DNA from: a virus
Strand: one strand, 5' to 3'
DNA length: 35,554 bases
IMG/VR virus record: IMGVR_UViG_3300025168_000279
Span: 1 to 35,554 of that record
The notes beneath the pieces are model-generated. The model was given only the letters and a program-made list of their open reading frames with translations. It had not been told where the DNA came from and did no database searches. Both the position numbers and the translations under genes were made by a program. Position 1 is the first letter of the stretch. Each line of letters opens with the position of its first letter. Of this stretch, positions 1-9,126 are shown in pieces.

Positions 1-65
1 GAGTCTATAAGTTCTCCTACCCCTTTGACCGCTGCTATGGCAAGCGACAATTCTGCTAGTACCAT
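1..65 (-). CDS. N-terminal part of a coiled-coil, tail-anchored small phage protein (continues across the window ends)
   Basis: The frame starts with ATG at 65, preceded by a GAGGTG ribosome site 5 nt upstream. It encodes 21 residues starting MVLAELSLAIAAVKGVGELI and then runs off the window. The last two bases (tc) plus the first base read from position 35554 complete a serine codon, and the frame continues open into 35554-35293. The joined product is about 108 residues: a hydrophobic N-terminal helix, a charged coiled coil and a C-terminal membrane segment. This architecture, including the MxLAEL start, resembles a small protein I know from marine podoviruses next to tail-fibre genes, whose function is not established. 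That the two pieces are one gene is an inference from the frame match and the architecture. Confidence 0.72.
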   Translation of the reverse strand, partial: MVLAELSLAIAAVKGVGELID

Positions 66-121
66 CTAGCACCTCTAATTCCACCATTTAAATTGGAAAA
101 ACGTAAACACATTGATAAACA

Positions 122-511
122 TCATGGTGCATCAGGCCATGTAACATCTAAAGGATCAAAGCCATCTGTTTCTGGCAAATCTCTTAGTAGCTTTCTGTAA
201 GCAATCCATTTGTTTTTATCGCCATCACTCAATGCTGTGTCTGTCGCTTGTGTCCAATCGCAATCAGCTAGTAAAGCATTTCTTGTTGCTCTAAAAGTCG
301 CCAAATTTATTGCTGTTAGCTCATCTGCTGACAAAGCGTTAGGATTAGTAAATACTGAACCATTCCAAACGTACCCCGTTGCACCATTTCCGTTAACAAA
401 TGCGTGTCCATCTGGTAATTGCCATTCACCATCAGCACCTGACCAATTGTCAGGTAATTCAACGCAATTTACCCAAACATTTGTCGATGAATTTATATAA
501 GTTTTTTGCAT
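122..511 (-). CDS. tail fibre-associated protein with tail assembly chaperone-like C-terminus
   Basis: This is a 129-residue protein with an AGGAA ribosome site upstream of ATG 511. The N-terminal half is polar and rich in Trp, Gly and Asn (WVNCVELPDNW, GYVWNGSVF), as in fibre-associated proteins. The C-terminal ~55 residues carry the pattern RNALLADCDWTQ ... KWIAYRKLLRDLPE ... VTWP, which I recognise from the phage tail assembly chaperone family encoded beside tail fibres (Pfam Phage_tail_APC type). In those systems the protein helps fibre folding or attachment, or forms part of the fibre tip. It sits directly downstream of the glycine-rich tip gene, consistent with that role. The family assignment is from memory of the motif. 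Confidence 0.68.
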   Translation of the reverse strand: MQKTYINSSTNVWVNCVELPDNWSGADGEWQLPDGHAFVNGNGATGYVWNGSVFTNPNALSADELTAINLATFRATRNALLADCDWTQATDTALSDGDKNKWIAYRKLLRDLPETDGFDPLDVTWPDAP

Positions 512-520
512 AACAAATTC

Positions 521-1369
521 CTAAAAAGTCGTAACAATTATTTTTCCAGCGGCCCCTGCACCTGAGTTGCCAGCCACGGAACTGCCTCCTCCGCCGCCCC
601 CAGGTGCGGTTCCTGCTACCCCTGCCACGCCACTACCAGCACCGCCAGCGCCGCCATTTCCTCCATAAGTTGAAACCCCTCCTGCCCCACTTCCAGAGCC
701 AGAGCCATCTCGCCCTCCTCCACCACCGCCGCCCCCATACCAGGCGGCTGCTCCTGCAACAGCAGTTCCATTTCTTTTACCTGCGCCACCTCCGCCACCT
801 CCAAAGCCACCTCCGCCGGGCGTAGCGCCAGTCTTGCAGCCTCCACCACCACCGCCATCAGTTCCATTTGCAGCAACCGCCGCTTCATTTCCAGATTGCG
901 ACGCACCGCCAGTTCCAGCAGCAGCACCAGCTGAAACACCTCCATCTTGTCCAACACCTCTGGCACCACCACCCCCGCCGCCGCCATTTGACTGATTTCC
1001 CCCGCCGCCACCGAAGACCTGTGCTAACGAGCCAAAACTTGAAGTGCCGCCGGGATTGCCGTCGCCGTCACCAGTCTGACTAGCACCTCCAGCGCCAATT
1101 GTAACAGTTTCAGTAGAACCAGCATCGGCTGGAAATATATAAAAAACGTTATAAGCACCACCACCGCCGCCAGCACCTGCTTCTTCCAATCCATCAGAAC
1201 TTCCACCAGAACCACCGCCAGCCCATGCTTGAACTTGTATTAGGCTTCCAGATGCTGGTTTTGTCCATGTGCCACTGCTTGTAAAAGTTTGTATGTCACT
1301 ACCACCAGCAGCAACTGCTTTTAAAAGCCCACTTGATCGCCCTAAGTTGTCACTAATTACTCCACTCAT
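521..1369 (-). CDS. glycine-rich tail fibre tip / receptor-binding adhesin
   Basis: This is a 282-residue protein with a GAGG ribosome site before ATG 1369. Residues ~28-50 (TFTSSGTWTKPASG, IQVQAWAGGG) match the start of the glycine-rich domain found at the ends of many phage fibres (Gly_rich_2 type). Most of the rest is poly-glycine with Ala, Ser and Asn, interrupted by short polar stretches, and the end (GAAGKIIVTTF) is a typical beta-strand close. Glycine-rich sandwiches of this sort form distal adhesins that contact the host receptor in other phages. Its place after the fibre gene supports a tip role. The long frames in other registers over this gene come from the GGN repeats and are not counted as genes. 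Confidence 0.72.
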   Translation of the reverse strand: MSGVISDNLGRSSGLLKAVAAGGSDIQTFTSSGTWTKPASGSLIQVQAWAGGGSGGSSDGLEEAGAGGGGGAYNVFYIFPADAGSTETVTIGAGGASQTGDGDGNPGGTSSFGSLAQVFGGGGGNQSNGGGGGGGARGVGQDGGVSAGAAAGTGGASQSGNEAAVAANGTDGGGGGGCKTGATPGGGGFGGGGGGAGKRNGTAVAGAAAWYGGGGGGGGRDGSGSGSGAGGVSTYGGNGGAGGAGSGVAGVAGTAPGGGGGGSSVAGNSGAGAAGKIIVTTF

Positions 1370-1371
1370 AA

Positions 1372-1701
1372 TTACCTCGTTTGATCTAAGAATGAGACTA
1401 CAATATCTACGTTTGCACTGCTAGCCGTAGAAGCGCAGAGGTGATCTGTGTCTGTGATTACAAATTTATCATTAAAAACAAACGTAGCATTAGCTGCTAA
1501 CGCTTGGTCACTAAGGAGTTCGAAGTCTGTTCCTCCTCCGTTCTCATCTATATAAAGATCAAAGGTTTCAGCAGCCCCTGCTGTCTCTGTAACTATAACC
1601 GAGAGTATTGTGTAGGTGTGATTATCTACGCCGTTAATTAAAACGCTTTCAGAGTTCGTAACTCCTGCGGTTAGACTGTAACTTAATATTTCGCTTGCCA
1701 T
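1372..1701 (-). CDS. small beta-rich virion accessory protein
   Basis: This is a 109-residue acidic protein with no long helix. Predicted strands alternate with turns (NHTYTILSVIVTETAG, ETFDLYIDENGGG, NATFVFNDKFVI). The pattern of a hydrophobic strand followed by 'AxTFxLYI' resembles the small jelly-roll-like accessory proteins often encoded between fibre and adhesin genes in marine phages. An AGGAG ribosome site precedes ATG 1701, and the gene lies between the tail fibre and the glycine-rich tip. A structural role in the fibre or baseplate is inferred from position; no enzymatic motif is visible. Confidence 0.55.
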   Translation of the reverse strand: MASEILSYSLTAGVTNSESVLINGVDNHTYTILSVIVTETAGAAETFDLYIDENGGGTDFELLSDQALAANATFVFNDKFVITDTDHLCASTASSANVDIVVSFLDQTR

Positions 1702-1713
1702 TTTTTACTCCTG

Positions 1714-3756
1714 TTAAAATCCAAATACCAGTGCTTTTCCCGTTAATTGTCCTAAAAAGGGATCAAGCTCAAGTGCTACTTTTGCAGCAGCAACTGTAGA
1801 TGCCCCGGTTCCCCCGTCTGCAATACTAACATCAGTACCGCCTACTCTATAAATGTGGTTTCCCTCCACAGTAAGATCGCCAGCACTCTCTCTAGCCACC
1901 GTAGTGTCACTCGCCGCACCTATGTTAACTGCGGTAAATTGTGGAGAATTTCCACTACCCAGACCTAAGTTTGTTGCACTAGTAGTAGAACTTGCAACAT
2001 CTGATAAGTTGTTCGCAGCAGACAAATCCCCAGAACCGTCTGCGCCAGATGGCACAAATGTTAAACCAACTGAATCTCCGTCTGCGAATGATCCAATTGT
2101 AACAACATGCGTAACAGCCACTTTAGAATATGTTGAAGCTGAAGTAACTGCTCCCGTTACTTTGTATACTAGCAAAGCATTAGACGACCCGTACTTTGCT
2201 ATGTAAACATAGCCTCTTGCAACTGCGTTAGTAACATCGTCCCACGTATCTACCCATGCGTTAACACTCACACCGCCAGCTTCGACATCATCAACATACA
2301 GGACTGTGGCACTAGAAGGTGTGCCGTGATTAAGAAATATCTTACCTGCGCCTTGATCGGTGTCTGTCGTAGTAGTTTCAAATGCAAATTTAACACCATT
2401 CTCAGGTGCATTATTATCAATATAAGCCTTAACCGATTGTTGAGTAACACCAGCCACGGCCGAGTCTGTGGCCATGTCATCTTCATCTAAAAACCCTGCG
2501 GTCAACGTAGCTCCGGCAGACATTGCAAGTGACGTTAAACCACCTAGCGTACCAGAGGTTGCAGTTAGCGCCGAGCATTTAAACGGTGCAAACGCATAAC
2601 TCATGTTTCCAGTAGAATCGGCAGTTGCCGTTGTTGTGCCTACTGTGAAAAAATCACCGCTTTCGTCCCAAAGAATAACAGCATTATTGCCTGTGCTGCC
2701 CCGTTCCATAATTACGCCAAGGTCAGAAGCATTTGAGCTTGCGCCACTATTGAGTTCAATTAGCGGATCTTTAACTTCGGTATTAGTTGCGTCATTCGTT
2801 ACAGTTGTACCATTAATCGTAAGGTTTCCTGTAACTGTTAAATTGCCGCCAATAGTTTGGTTGTCCGTTGTTGTAATGGCATCGACATACAAATTTGCCC
2901 AACGTACTGAGTTAGTTCCTAAATCATCTGTGCTGTCCGTATCACTAACAACGTCATCTCCATGTGTAGCAATACCGCCTACAAATAATTGTTTAGCAAT
3001 ACCAACACCGCCATCTGTGTGAATTGATCCTGTAGTTGCACTCGAGCTTACAGTTGTGTCATCAACAGATAGAATGCCAGAGGTAGTAAGAGTGCCTGTA
3101 ATTGATGTTCCTGCTGCTGCAAAGTCTACACGTTTAGTTCCACCGAGTGTTAAACCTATATTATCGGCTCCAATACGGTAGAACCCGCTGTTGGGATCAC
3201 CAGAATAGCTATAAAATGGAAGGCTTGCAGTTCCGTCTGCGCCGAGATATTGCCCTGCTGCCGAAATAGATGTTGTTAAAGCATTACCCGCACTATTAAA
3301 TAAAACATAAGCATTTGCTACTGGCTCTGGGAATGTTGCGCTTGCACCCCCCGTATAAGTATCAGGGTATTTAAAAGATTGCGCTATGTCGCCGTCTCGC
3401 TCTTGCCCAGCCATCGCCAAACGATCAAAATCTCCTTCTATCGTATTGGCTGCAAACGGATCGTTTGTGACATAATCCGTAGTTTGTGTCGTGGTTGTAT
3501 TTCTGCGGATATGCCATTGAACAGTATCAGCCGGGGCCGATCCAGCAATTACTGTTCCAGTGCTGCCACTACCGCCAGTGATAGTATAGTGCGTAGTGTA
3601 ATCTTTAGTGACCTCAACTCCAGTAGCAATAGTGCGCTCAACAACAGTAAGTTCACTTGCACTACCAGTACCCTGGAAAGCAAATGTAACAGCAAAAGAT
3701 GTTGTACTGCCGTTGCCAGTATAGCTAACGGTTGTTGTTGATGATGAAACACTCAT
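1714..3756 (-). CDS. tail fibre protein with T7 gp17-like N-terminus
   Basis: This is a 680-residue protein whose ATG at 3756 overlaps the upstream stop as ATGA. Residues 1-130 follow the T7-type tail-fibre attachment domain: SYTGNGSTTSFAVTFAF, a VVERT...TKDYT strand, the QWHIRRNTTTTQ segment and the ERDGDIAQSFKYP end. This domain anchors fibres to the tail in T7-like phages. The middle (~residues 150-480) is a Thr/Ser/Gly-rich repeat shaft with GNLTVTGNLTINGTTVT, and the C-terminus (GGTGASTVAAAK ... LD) is typical of marine phage fibres. There is no enzymatic domain, and the receptor-binding tip is probably supplied by the next genes. Confidence 0.85.
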   Translation of the reverse strand: MSVSSSTTTVSYTGNGSTTSFAVTFAFQGTGSASELTVVERTIATGVEVTKDYTTHYTITGGSGSTGTVIAGSAPADTVQWHIRRNTTTTQTTDYVTNDPFAANTIEGDFDRLAMAGQERDGDIAQSFKYPDTYTGGASATFPEPVANAYVLFNSAGNALTTSISAAGQYLGADGTASLPFYSYSGDPNSGFYRIGADNIGLTLGGTKRVDFAAAGTSITGTLTTSGILSVDDTTVSSSATTGSIHTDGGVGIAKQLFVGGIATHGDDVVSDTDSTDDLGTNSVRWANLYVDAITTTDNQTIGGNLTVTGNLTINGTTVTNDATNTEVKDPLIELNSGASSNASDLGVIMERGSTGNNAVILWDESGDFFTVGTTTATADSTGNMSYAFAPFKCSALTATSGTLGGLTSLAMSAGATLTAGFLDEDDMATDSAVAGVTQQSVKAYIDNNAPENGVKFAFETTTTDTDQGAGKIFLNHGTPSSATVLYVDDVEAGGVSVNAWVDTWDDVTNAVARGYVYIAKYGSSNALLVYKVTGAVTSASTYSKVAVTHVVTIGSFADGDSVGLTFVPSGADGSGDLSAANNLSDVASSTTSATNLGLGSGNSPQFTAVNIGAASDTTVARESAGDLTVEGNHIYRVGGTDVSIADGGTGASTVAAAKVALELDPFLGQLTGKALVFGF

Positions 3757-6728
3757 TGGATTTGCCTTCCTACATTCTCAATAATTGCACGAGCCTTTAA
3801 AACTTTTTCACGTAATTCACTAAATTCTTCCTGGTACCGTTCATCTTCAATCATATAAAATAATGCTTCTCTTTTGTATGCACCGTCTTCAATGCGAATT
3901 TCTTTTTGTTTGTCCACCTGCGATATATCACTCCAATTGTTCTTATCGGATGTTATTTCTTTTAAAGCTGAGTAAAAACTAATGTCATCAGGTGGATTGG
4001 CTGCAAACTTAACATACGCATCATACTCTCTTGCGGTTAATTTTACACCATTTATTGTTTTAGAGACCATGGAAAGTGGTACGCCAGCTTCAATAACCTT
4101 AGACAAAACTGGGTCTGCCAAAGCGGCATCTGCATCATCTCCTAGTAAATCTGCGATAATTGGTGGAAATATAACACTTGGAATATTAGCTCCTTTTTGC
4201 AACCTAGGTTTTGCAAATCGATCTCGCAACAATGGACCGCCTGTATCTGTAAATGGGGTACGCCCATCTAAACGCCGAATACCTGCATACACTGTTCTTA
4301 ACCCAAATAGTTCGTTTCTGTCTGGAATAATGCTGTCCATATTTGGATCTATAACTCTTTCAATTGAAGCCAACAACGAACTGTACGGAACCGCCGAGCC
4401 AACCCATCCTTGAACTGTTTTAGACAACATGTTATTTGCTTCTGTAAATGACCTCGCTGACACTATTTTTGCAGCTTGTGCAAATTGTCGGATATAAGTT
4501 TGGTCTTTCATATAATTAAAAAGAACGTCTATCCCAGAAAAAATTAATTCTTGTCTTTCTTCCTGTGTAGCAGTTGGCCATCGCATTCTTTCCGCAACAT
4601 CAACAGACATTGCTAAGACCATGCTGACTGGTTCTAGCCGAGCGTATGAAATGTAATCAACATCGTCAGGATGTAAAATTTCCATATGGCCTACTCGCAT
4701 TTTACGTGGATTTTCAACACCCTCTTTCACTTTTACAAAGGACCATTTCTGCCATCCCGCAGCCTCTAGCTGTCTACGCAAATCAAAATTTGTTGGACCT
4801 GTTCCCGTTAATTTTCCCTGCATTGATTCATAGGCAACATAGCCCATGGTAGCAGAGCCTAAACTGGCACGGGCTAGTAATGCATCTCTTTTAACAGGGT
4901 CTTTAGCATTGCGAATAGCCTTTAAAAAACCATATGGCGTTCTTTCCATAGCAGCAGTGAAAATGTTGGCGGGTGTTTTAAAAAACGGCAGTAACATTCG
5001 ACCAACAAGAGTTCCTTGCATTGCTGCGCCTGCTTGCCCAACAACGCCAGTAACTTCGTTTGTAAATGTAGAATACTTTGCAGCTTCTTCCGCTTGTTGT
5101 AAAATATCGTCATGTTTTCCGCTAAAAATATCGTCCATAGTAGATGCAATGTCATCGACAGATGCGCCGTTTCGTTTCATGTCCTGGGCGCGGCGCAACG
5201 CTAAAGCATTTAATTCTTTACGATATGCAACAGCTTTAAAAAATTCATCTGCTGTCATTAAAGCGCGGCCAGGCATCCGAATAGTTGCGCCCAAATAATC
5301 TACCCATTTTTGTTGCATTTCGCTTCCGTCAGGCAACATATTTTGACCCGTAATCATGCGTCTTCGCGGTGTTTCTATTTTACTTGCAACATCGCGCACA
5401 GGTGCCTCTGTTCTCCACGCCTCTCCCGCAATTTTAAACCCGTCTCCAAAGCCTTGAAAAGTAGCTGCAACGTCAGAAATTGCTTCTTGCATATACACTC
5501 GTTCTGTTTTTGATCCAAAAGCTTGCCTGATTCCACCAATAGCTCCAGCAGTTAATCGTTCAGGAATTTGAATTACTGAAAAAACCATATTGCCAAAAAT
5601 ATTAGCCATTTGCGTGGCTGGGGCCGATAACAATCCATTAATCCATACTTCAAACCAAGCGCCCTTTATTTTGTCCCATGCACTGTATGAAAATCTATTT
5701 CTTTGAGCTTGCGTTTCTAAACGTAAGTACGATTGCGCCATGTCGCGTATTGAATTGTCACCGCCAAACTCTTTCATTAAATCTGAAATAGCACTTGCTT
5801 CTACGTCTGATCCAACGCCTCTAGGAATGCGATGTGCATTTAGCGCTCTAGCTGTTTCTGCCGACACGCCACGCATATTAATTTCTAGTGCGCCTTGAAA
5901 GGATAAGTGCTGACGGAACCTTAACAAATCTCGTTGGTCTGTACTTGTTACAGCAATCTTAGCTAATCGATTCAATTCCATTGCTGATGTTGCGATTGCT
6001 TGCAACGATGCCGTAATGTCTTCCGCTAGTGTATCGAGCTTAAAAGCTCCTGGGCCACGCATCAAGCGGTCAACAACTTCACCTACTCCCATGCTGTCAG
6101 CAAGCTCTTGAGTTTCTGCCCATGTCATCTTGCCGCGTCCAGCAGCTTTTCCAGCATCTCCCCAAATTTTGCTGACTTTATCGATAGTTTGTTTTAAGGC
6201 ATCTGGGCCATCAATATTTTCTAAATTAAAATTAGCAGTAGGAATTCCAGCGGCTTTTTGCGCTTGAGTCGGTGACGGAACACCACGAGTTTTTCCTGTT
6301 AAAGTTAAAAACTCATCCACTTCTTCTTGTGTAGCTTCTCGAACAATAACTTTATTATCAATTTGGCCAGCAACCGATCCTTCTGGGATAAGGTCATCAA
6401 TGCGAGTGTGAGTTTTTGCATCTCCCTGCAATGTACGGCGCAGAATGCCAGTGAAAGGACCAGCAACTTGCGTCTCTGTTAATTCGGGATCTGGTGTAGC
6501 TGTTAGCCCTGTCTCTGATTCTAGGGACACATCCGTAGACAGCATATTATCTTTCGGCAAAGCAATATCTGGGCTTGGCTCTTCAGTTATTATGTCTTCT
6601 TGAATGTCACCGCCTAAATCCATACTAGGTGCTGGTTCTTGCAATGGAGTCATTAACCCATCAAACAAACCGGGATCAGGCGCTCCAGCAGTAGGATCGG
6701 CTACAGGCGCTAAAGGATTAGTTACCAT
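3753..6728 (-). CDS. large internal virion / DNA ejection protein
   Basis: This is a 991-residue protein. AAGGAAG lies upstream of ATG 6728, which overlaps the previous stop by 11 nt. The N-terminal ~100 residues are Pro- and acid-rich. Residues 358-400 (WFEVWINGLLSAPATQM ... NMVFSVIQIPE) form an amphipathic to hydrophobic segment, followed by long helices with RALMTADEFFKAVAYR near 490-505. I recognise that core from very large ejection or polyvalent-type proteins encoded beside podovirus tails. No lytic transglycosylase motif was seen. Position after three other internal proteins, and size, fit the T7 gp16-like slot: a protein delivered into the host envelope with the DNA. The function is inferred from synteny. 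Confidence 0.66.
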   Translation of the reverse strand: MVTNPLAPVADPTAGAPDPGLFDGLMTPLQEPAPSMDLGGDIQEDIITEEPSPDIALPKDNMLSTDVSLESETGLTATPDPELTETQVAGPFTGILRRTLQGDAKTHTRIDDLIPEGSVAGQIDNKVIVREATQEEVDEFLTLTGKTRGVPSPTQAQKAAGIPTANFNLENIDGPDALKQTIDKVSKIWGDAGKAAGRGKMTWAETQELADSMGVGEVVDRLMRGPGAFKLDTLAEDITASLQAIATSAMELNRLAKIAVTSTDQRDLLRFRQHLSFQGALEINMRGVSAETARALNAHRIPRGVGSDVEASAISDLMKEFGGDNSIRDMAQSYLRLETQAQRNRFSYSAWDKIKGAWFEVWINGLLSAPATQMANIFGNMVFSVIQIPERLTAGAIGGIRQAFGSKTERVYMQEAISDVAATFQGFGDGFKIAGEAWRTEAPVRDVASKIETPRRRMITGQNMLPDGSEMQQKWVDYLGATIRMPGRALMTADEFFKAVAYRKELNALALRRAQDMKRNGASVDDIASTMDDIFSGKHDDILQQAEEAAKYSTFTNEVTGVVGQAGAAMQGTLVGRMLLPFFKTPANIFTAAMERTPYGFLKAIRNAKDPVKRDALLARASLGSATMGYVAYESMQGKLTGTGPTNFDLRRQLEAAGWQKWSFVKVKEGVENPRKMRVGHMEILHPDDVDYISYARLEPVSMVLAMSVDVAERMRWPTATQEERQELIFSGIDVLFNYMKDQTYIRQFAQAAKIVSARSFTEANNMLSKTVQGWVGSAVPYSSLLASIERVIDPNMDSIIPDRNELFGLRTVYAGIRRLDGRTPFTDTGGPLLRDRFAKPRLQKGANIPSVIFPPIIADLLGDDADAALADPVLSKVIEAGVPLSMVSKTINGVKLTAREYDAYVKFAANPPDDISFYSALKEITSDKNNWSDISQVDKQKEIRIEDGAYKREALFYMIEDERYQEEFSELREKVLKARAIIENVGRQIQ

Positions 6729-9126
6729 TCTGAGCTTCCTTATTCATTCCAATTGCCAATCCAGATGCGCCAAATGTCGCAACGCCTTTTCGCAATACGC
6801 TGTCTTTCATTTTCTTGGTGACGGGCATTGTCCAGACTTGTTCCATAGTTTTGCCTGTTGCTTCAACACGCCTTCCTGTGTTTAGGTCAGTCACCCCAAC
6901 TTTAGACCCAAACTTTTTGCCCCATTTGTCAGCGTATTGCTTAATCTTCTTGTCATATAAATCTTTGTGGAATTTGCCGCCAACTTGGAGATCTGCACCT
7001 TTTAAACTATGCTGTGACGTATTACCTTTATCGGTTGGAATAGTTTTTCGCGTAGTTGCAAGCAACTTTTCGGTTACATCTTTTCCAATATAATCAGCTA
7101 ATTTATCTTCTGATACGATTTCATTTATAACAGGCGAATACCCATCTTTTTCATAAGCTGTCAGTTTCTTGGTATCAGGGTCATAATCTATTTCACTAAT
7201 CTGTTTACTCAGATCATACCGCTCCGCTTGCATCTTCCCAGGTGTCCACGCAATCGCGTCATAGCCTTCTGCAGCAGCCATTCTTGCCACTCGCCTAAAC
7301 GACATTTCCTGCCATGTCTTTTTCAGCGGTGCGTCTGGAACTCTTTTATTCAAATTATCTTTTATTGCACCATATCTGTTAGGGTTATCAAGTTGTTCTT
7401 GTGCCGCTTTTATAGCTTCTTCCGAATTTGTAATATTTTTATATTCAAGATTACCATCAGCTAATGCAACAGTAGTTGGGTTATTTATGATAATTATTTG
7501 TTGCCCGTTTTTATCTTTAATGGCCCAACCTTCTCCAAATTTAGGGTCTATTTTTTCTGCTGACAGCTTCCCTGTAGGAGTTTTATACCCCTGCTTCTGA
7601 CCCTTCTGGTGCCAATCAGATTGAAATTCCTCAACGAACAATATCTTCTCGCCGTTTGGCCCAGTGCGATCATTCAAGCGAACATGGGCAAGGACGTTTG
7701 GTTCGTCAAAGTGGCCGCCACGAAACTGGCCCTTGTCTTCTCTTAAGCTCACAAGAGAAAGGTATTCATTTCGTTCTGCATCAATTAATCCGTCTAAACC
7801 GATTTCCACACGTTTATCGGTTAATTCAATAAGACGTTTTAATTCTGCATCAGAAATGTTTCTACCCTGCATATCTGGCAACCGCAACAGAACTTCACGG
7901 TAGTTCTCTCCTCCTGGTATAGACAATTCAGGATTAGTATCTGGGCCAAATTGAACAAGTTCAGCCCTTACTACCTCCTCAATCTGCACCTGATTGGCAT
8001 CAACATAATCTTGAATCTCTTGCTTGGTGACAGACTTCTTGCCCTTCAAGAAATCATCGAGGCCAATCCACGCCATCTCCTCTGGCTTGACCTCTGCCGA
8101 CTTTGCAATCATCGCTCTCATCTGATCGCCGCCACCTTTTTCCATTGGCAAGGCATCAACAGCGTTGGCGACAGCAGAGTAAAACACAGGTGCTGGCTTT
8201 TGAGGTTGCATAGCGCCAGCAACCTTACCTACGCCAGCAACAGCCATATCCGCAACAGGCCCAACAGGATTTGCTGATAAGGTGTTTCCTAAATTATTCA
8301 ACCTGGCTTCGGCTTCTTCACCTTTTTTGATTAACGTTTTTGCATCTAAGCCACGAACACCTTTAACAACTTTAATTATGCCTTCTATGATTCCTGATGG
8401 AATTGTATCTTGCAGAGCATTTCTAAATCTATTTTCTGCTACTGTATCATTTGGATCAGTCGCTATAAAATTAGCCATATTTTGTATAACGGGACTTTCT
8501 GGTTTTAAAGATTGCACAAAATTTCCTATGTTCGGATCATCTGGATTAAAAGCAAATGCTCCTGTCAGCCCTTCTGAAATTAACGCAGCAGCGGGTCTGC
8601 CTAACCCAGCTAGTCTTAATGCTTTAAATGCGGGAAACATTCCAACACCAAATTGCGCCAAACCTTGAGCGCCACTGACAACCATTTCATTTGCGCCCCG
8701 TTGCACCGCATCCTCATTAAACTTTTTATCCATATCTCTCATTTGTTGGACTTGTGTTTCAGTAAGCTGTCCAGCAGAAAACATTGTTTCGTAAATAGCG
8801 GCTGCACCCCCTCTGGCTACCGCACCTGGTAATGCCTTTAAATTTGTGCCAATAGTTGATGCTAACCCAACGTCAGTTTGTTGTGGCATTTCAGGAGCAA
8901 ATGGCAAATCTACCTCTCTACCAGTTAAAGAATTTTGCCCTAAAGCATCCATTGTATAATCTTCAACACCACTTGTGCCGTCAGGGAATACGTTAGTGTC
9001 TTTAGGCATTGGGGAACCCATTAAAGATTGTTCGCCCAAGGCATCTGCTGGATCTACACTAGGTGATGGCTCTGTTAGCCTGTCGCGTGAAACTATAAAT
9101 TCCGCATACGAGTCATCATTGTTCAT
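6718..9126 (-). CDS. putative ejection protein with polyvalent-type FQSDWHQ domain
   Basis: From ATG 9126 (GAGG 8 nt upstream) this is an 802-residue protein. A GTG at 9141 is possible but poorly placed. The N-terminus (1-200) is low complexity with hydrophobic helices. The C-terminal half holds a recognisable module: GGHFDEPNVLAHVRLNDRT near 470, LFVEEFQSDWHQKGQKQGY near 500, then RRVARMAAAEGYDAIAWTPG and QAERYDLSKQI near 640-675, and LYDKKIKQYADKWGKKFG near the end. I know this module from large multi-domain proteins of phages and conjugative elements (polyvalent proteins, possibly of the ADP-ribosyltransferase-like group; assignment uncertain). It overlaps both neighbours by 11 nt. The protein may be injected and act on the host early. 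Confidence 0.62.
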   Translation of the reverse strand: MNNDDSYAEFIVSRDRLTEPSPSVDPADALGEQSLMGSPMPKDTNVFPDGTSGVEDYTMDALGQNSLTGREVDLPFAPEMPQQTDVGLASTIGTNLKALPGAVARGGAAAIYETMFSAGQLTETQVQQMRDMDKKFNEDAVQRGANEMVVSGAQGLAQFGVGMFPAFKALRLAGLGRPAAALISEGLTGAFAFNPDDPNIGNFVQSLKPESPVIQNMANFIATDPNDTVAENRFRNALQDTIPSGIIEGIIKVVKGVRGLDAKTLIKKGEEAEARLNNLGNTLSANPVGPVADMAVAGVGKVAGAMQPQKPAPVFYSAVANAVDALPMEKGGGDQMRAMIAKSAEVKPEEMAWIGLDDFLKGKKSVTKQEIQDYVDANQVQIEEVVRAELVQFGPDTNPELSIPGGENYREVLLRLPDMQGRNISDAELKRLIELTDKRVEIGLDGLIDAERNEYLSLVSLREDKGQFRGGHFDEPNVLAHVRLNDRTGPNGEKILFVEEFQSDWHQKGQKQGYKTPTGKLSAEKIDPKFGEGWAIKDKNGQQIIIINNPTTVALADGNLEYKNITNSEEAIKAAQEQLDNPNRYGAIKDNLNKRVPDAPLKKTWQEMSFRRVARMAAAEGYDAIAWTPGKMQAERYDLSKQISEIDYDPDTKKLTAYEKDGYSPVINEIVSEDKLADYIGKDVTEKLLATTRKTIPTDKGNTSQHSLKGADLQVGGKFHKDLYDKKIKQYADKWGKKFGSKVGVTDLNTGRRVEATGKTMEQVWTMPVTKKMKDSVLRKGVATFGASGLAIGMNKEAQNGN

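Noticed and set aside
604-1215. Several frames of 63-131 codons on both strands inside the glycine-rich gene
   Set aside because: They are produced by GGN/NCC repeats lacking stops in other registers; compositions are biased (Leu/His/Arg or Met/Val/Glu runs) and no ribosome sites or operon fit are present.
2603-3022. 139-codon plus-strand frame inside the tail fibre gene
   Set aside because: It is antisense to a Thr/Ser/Gly-rich gene, its Val/Pro/Leu-rich product follows from complementing those codons, and there is no ribosome site or neighbouring gene on that strand.
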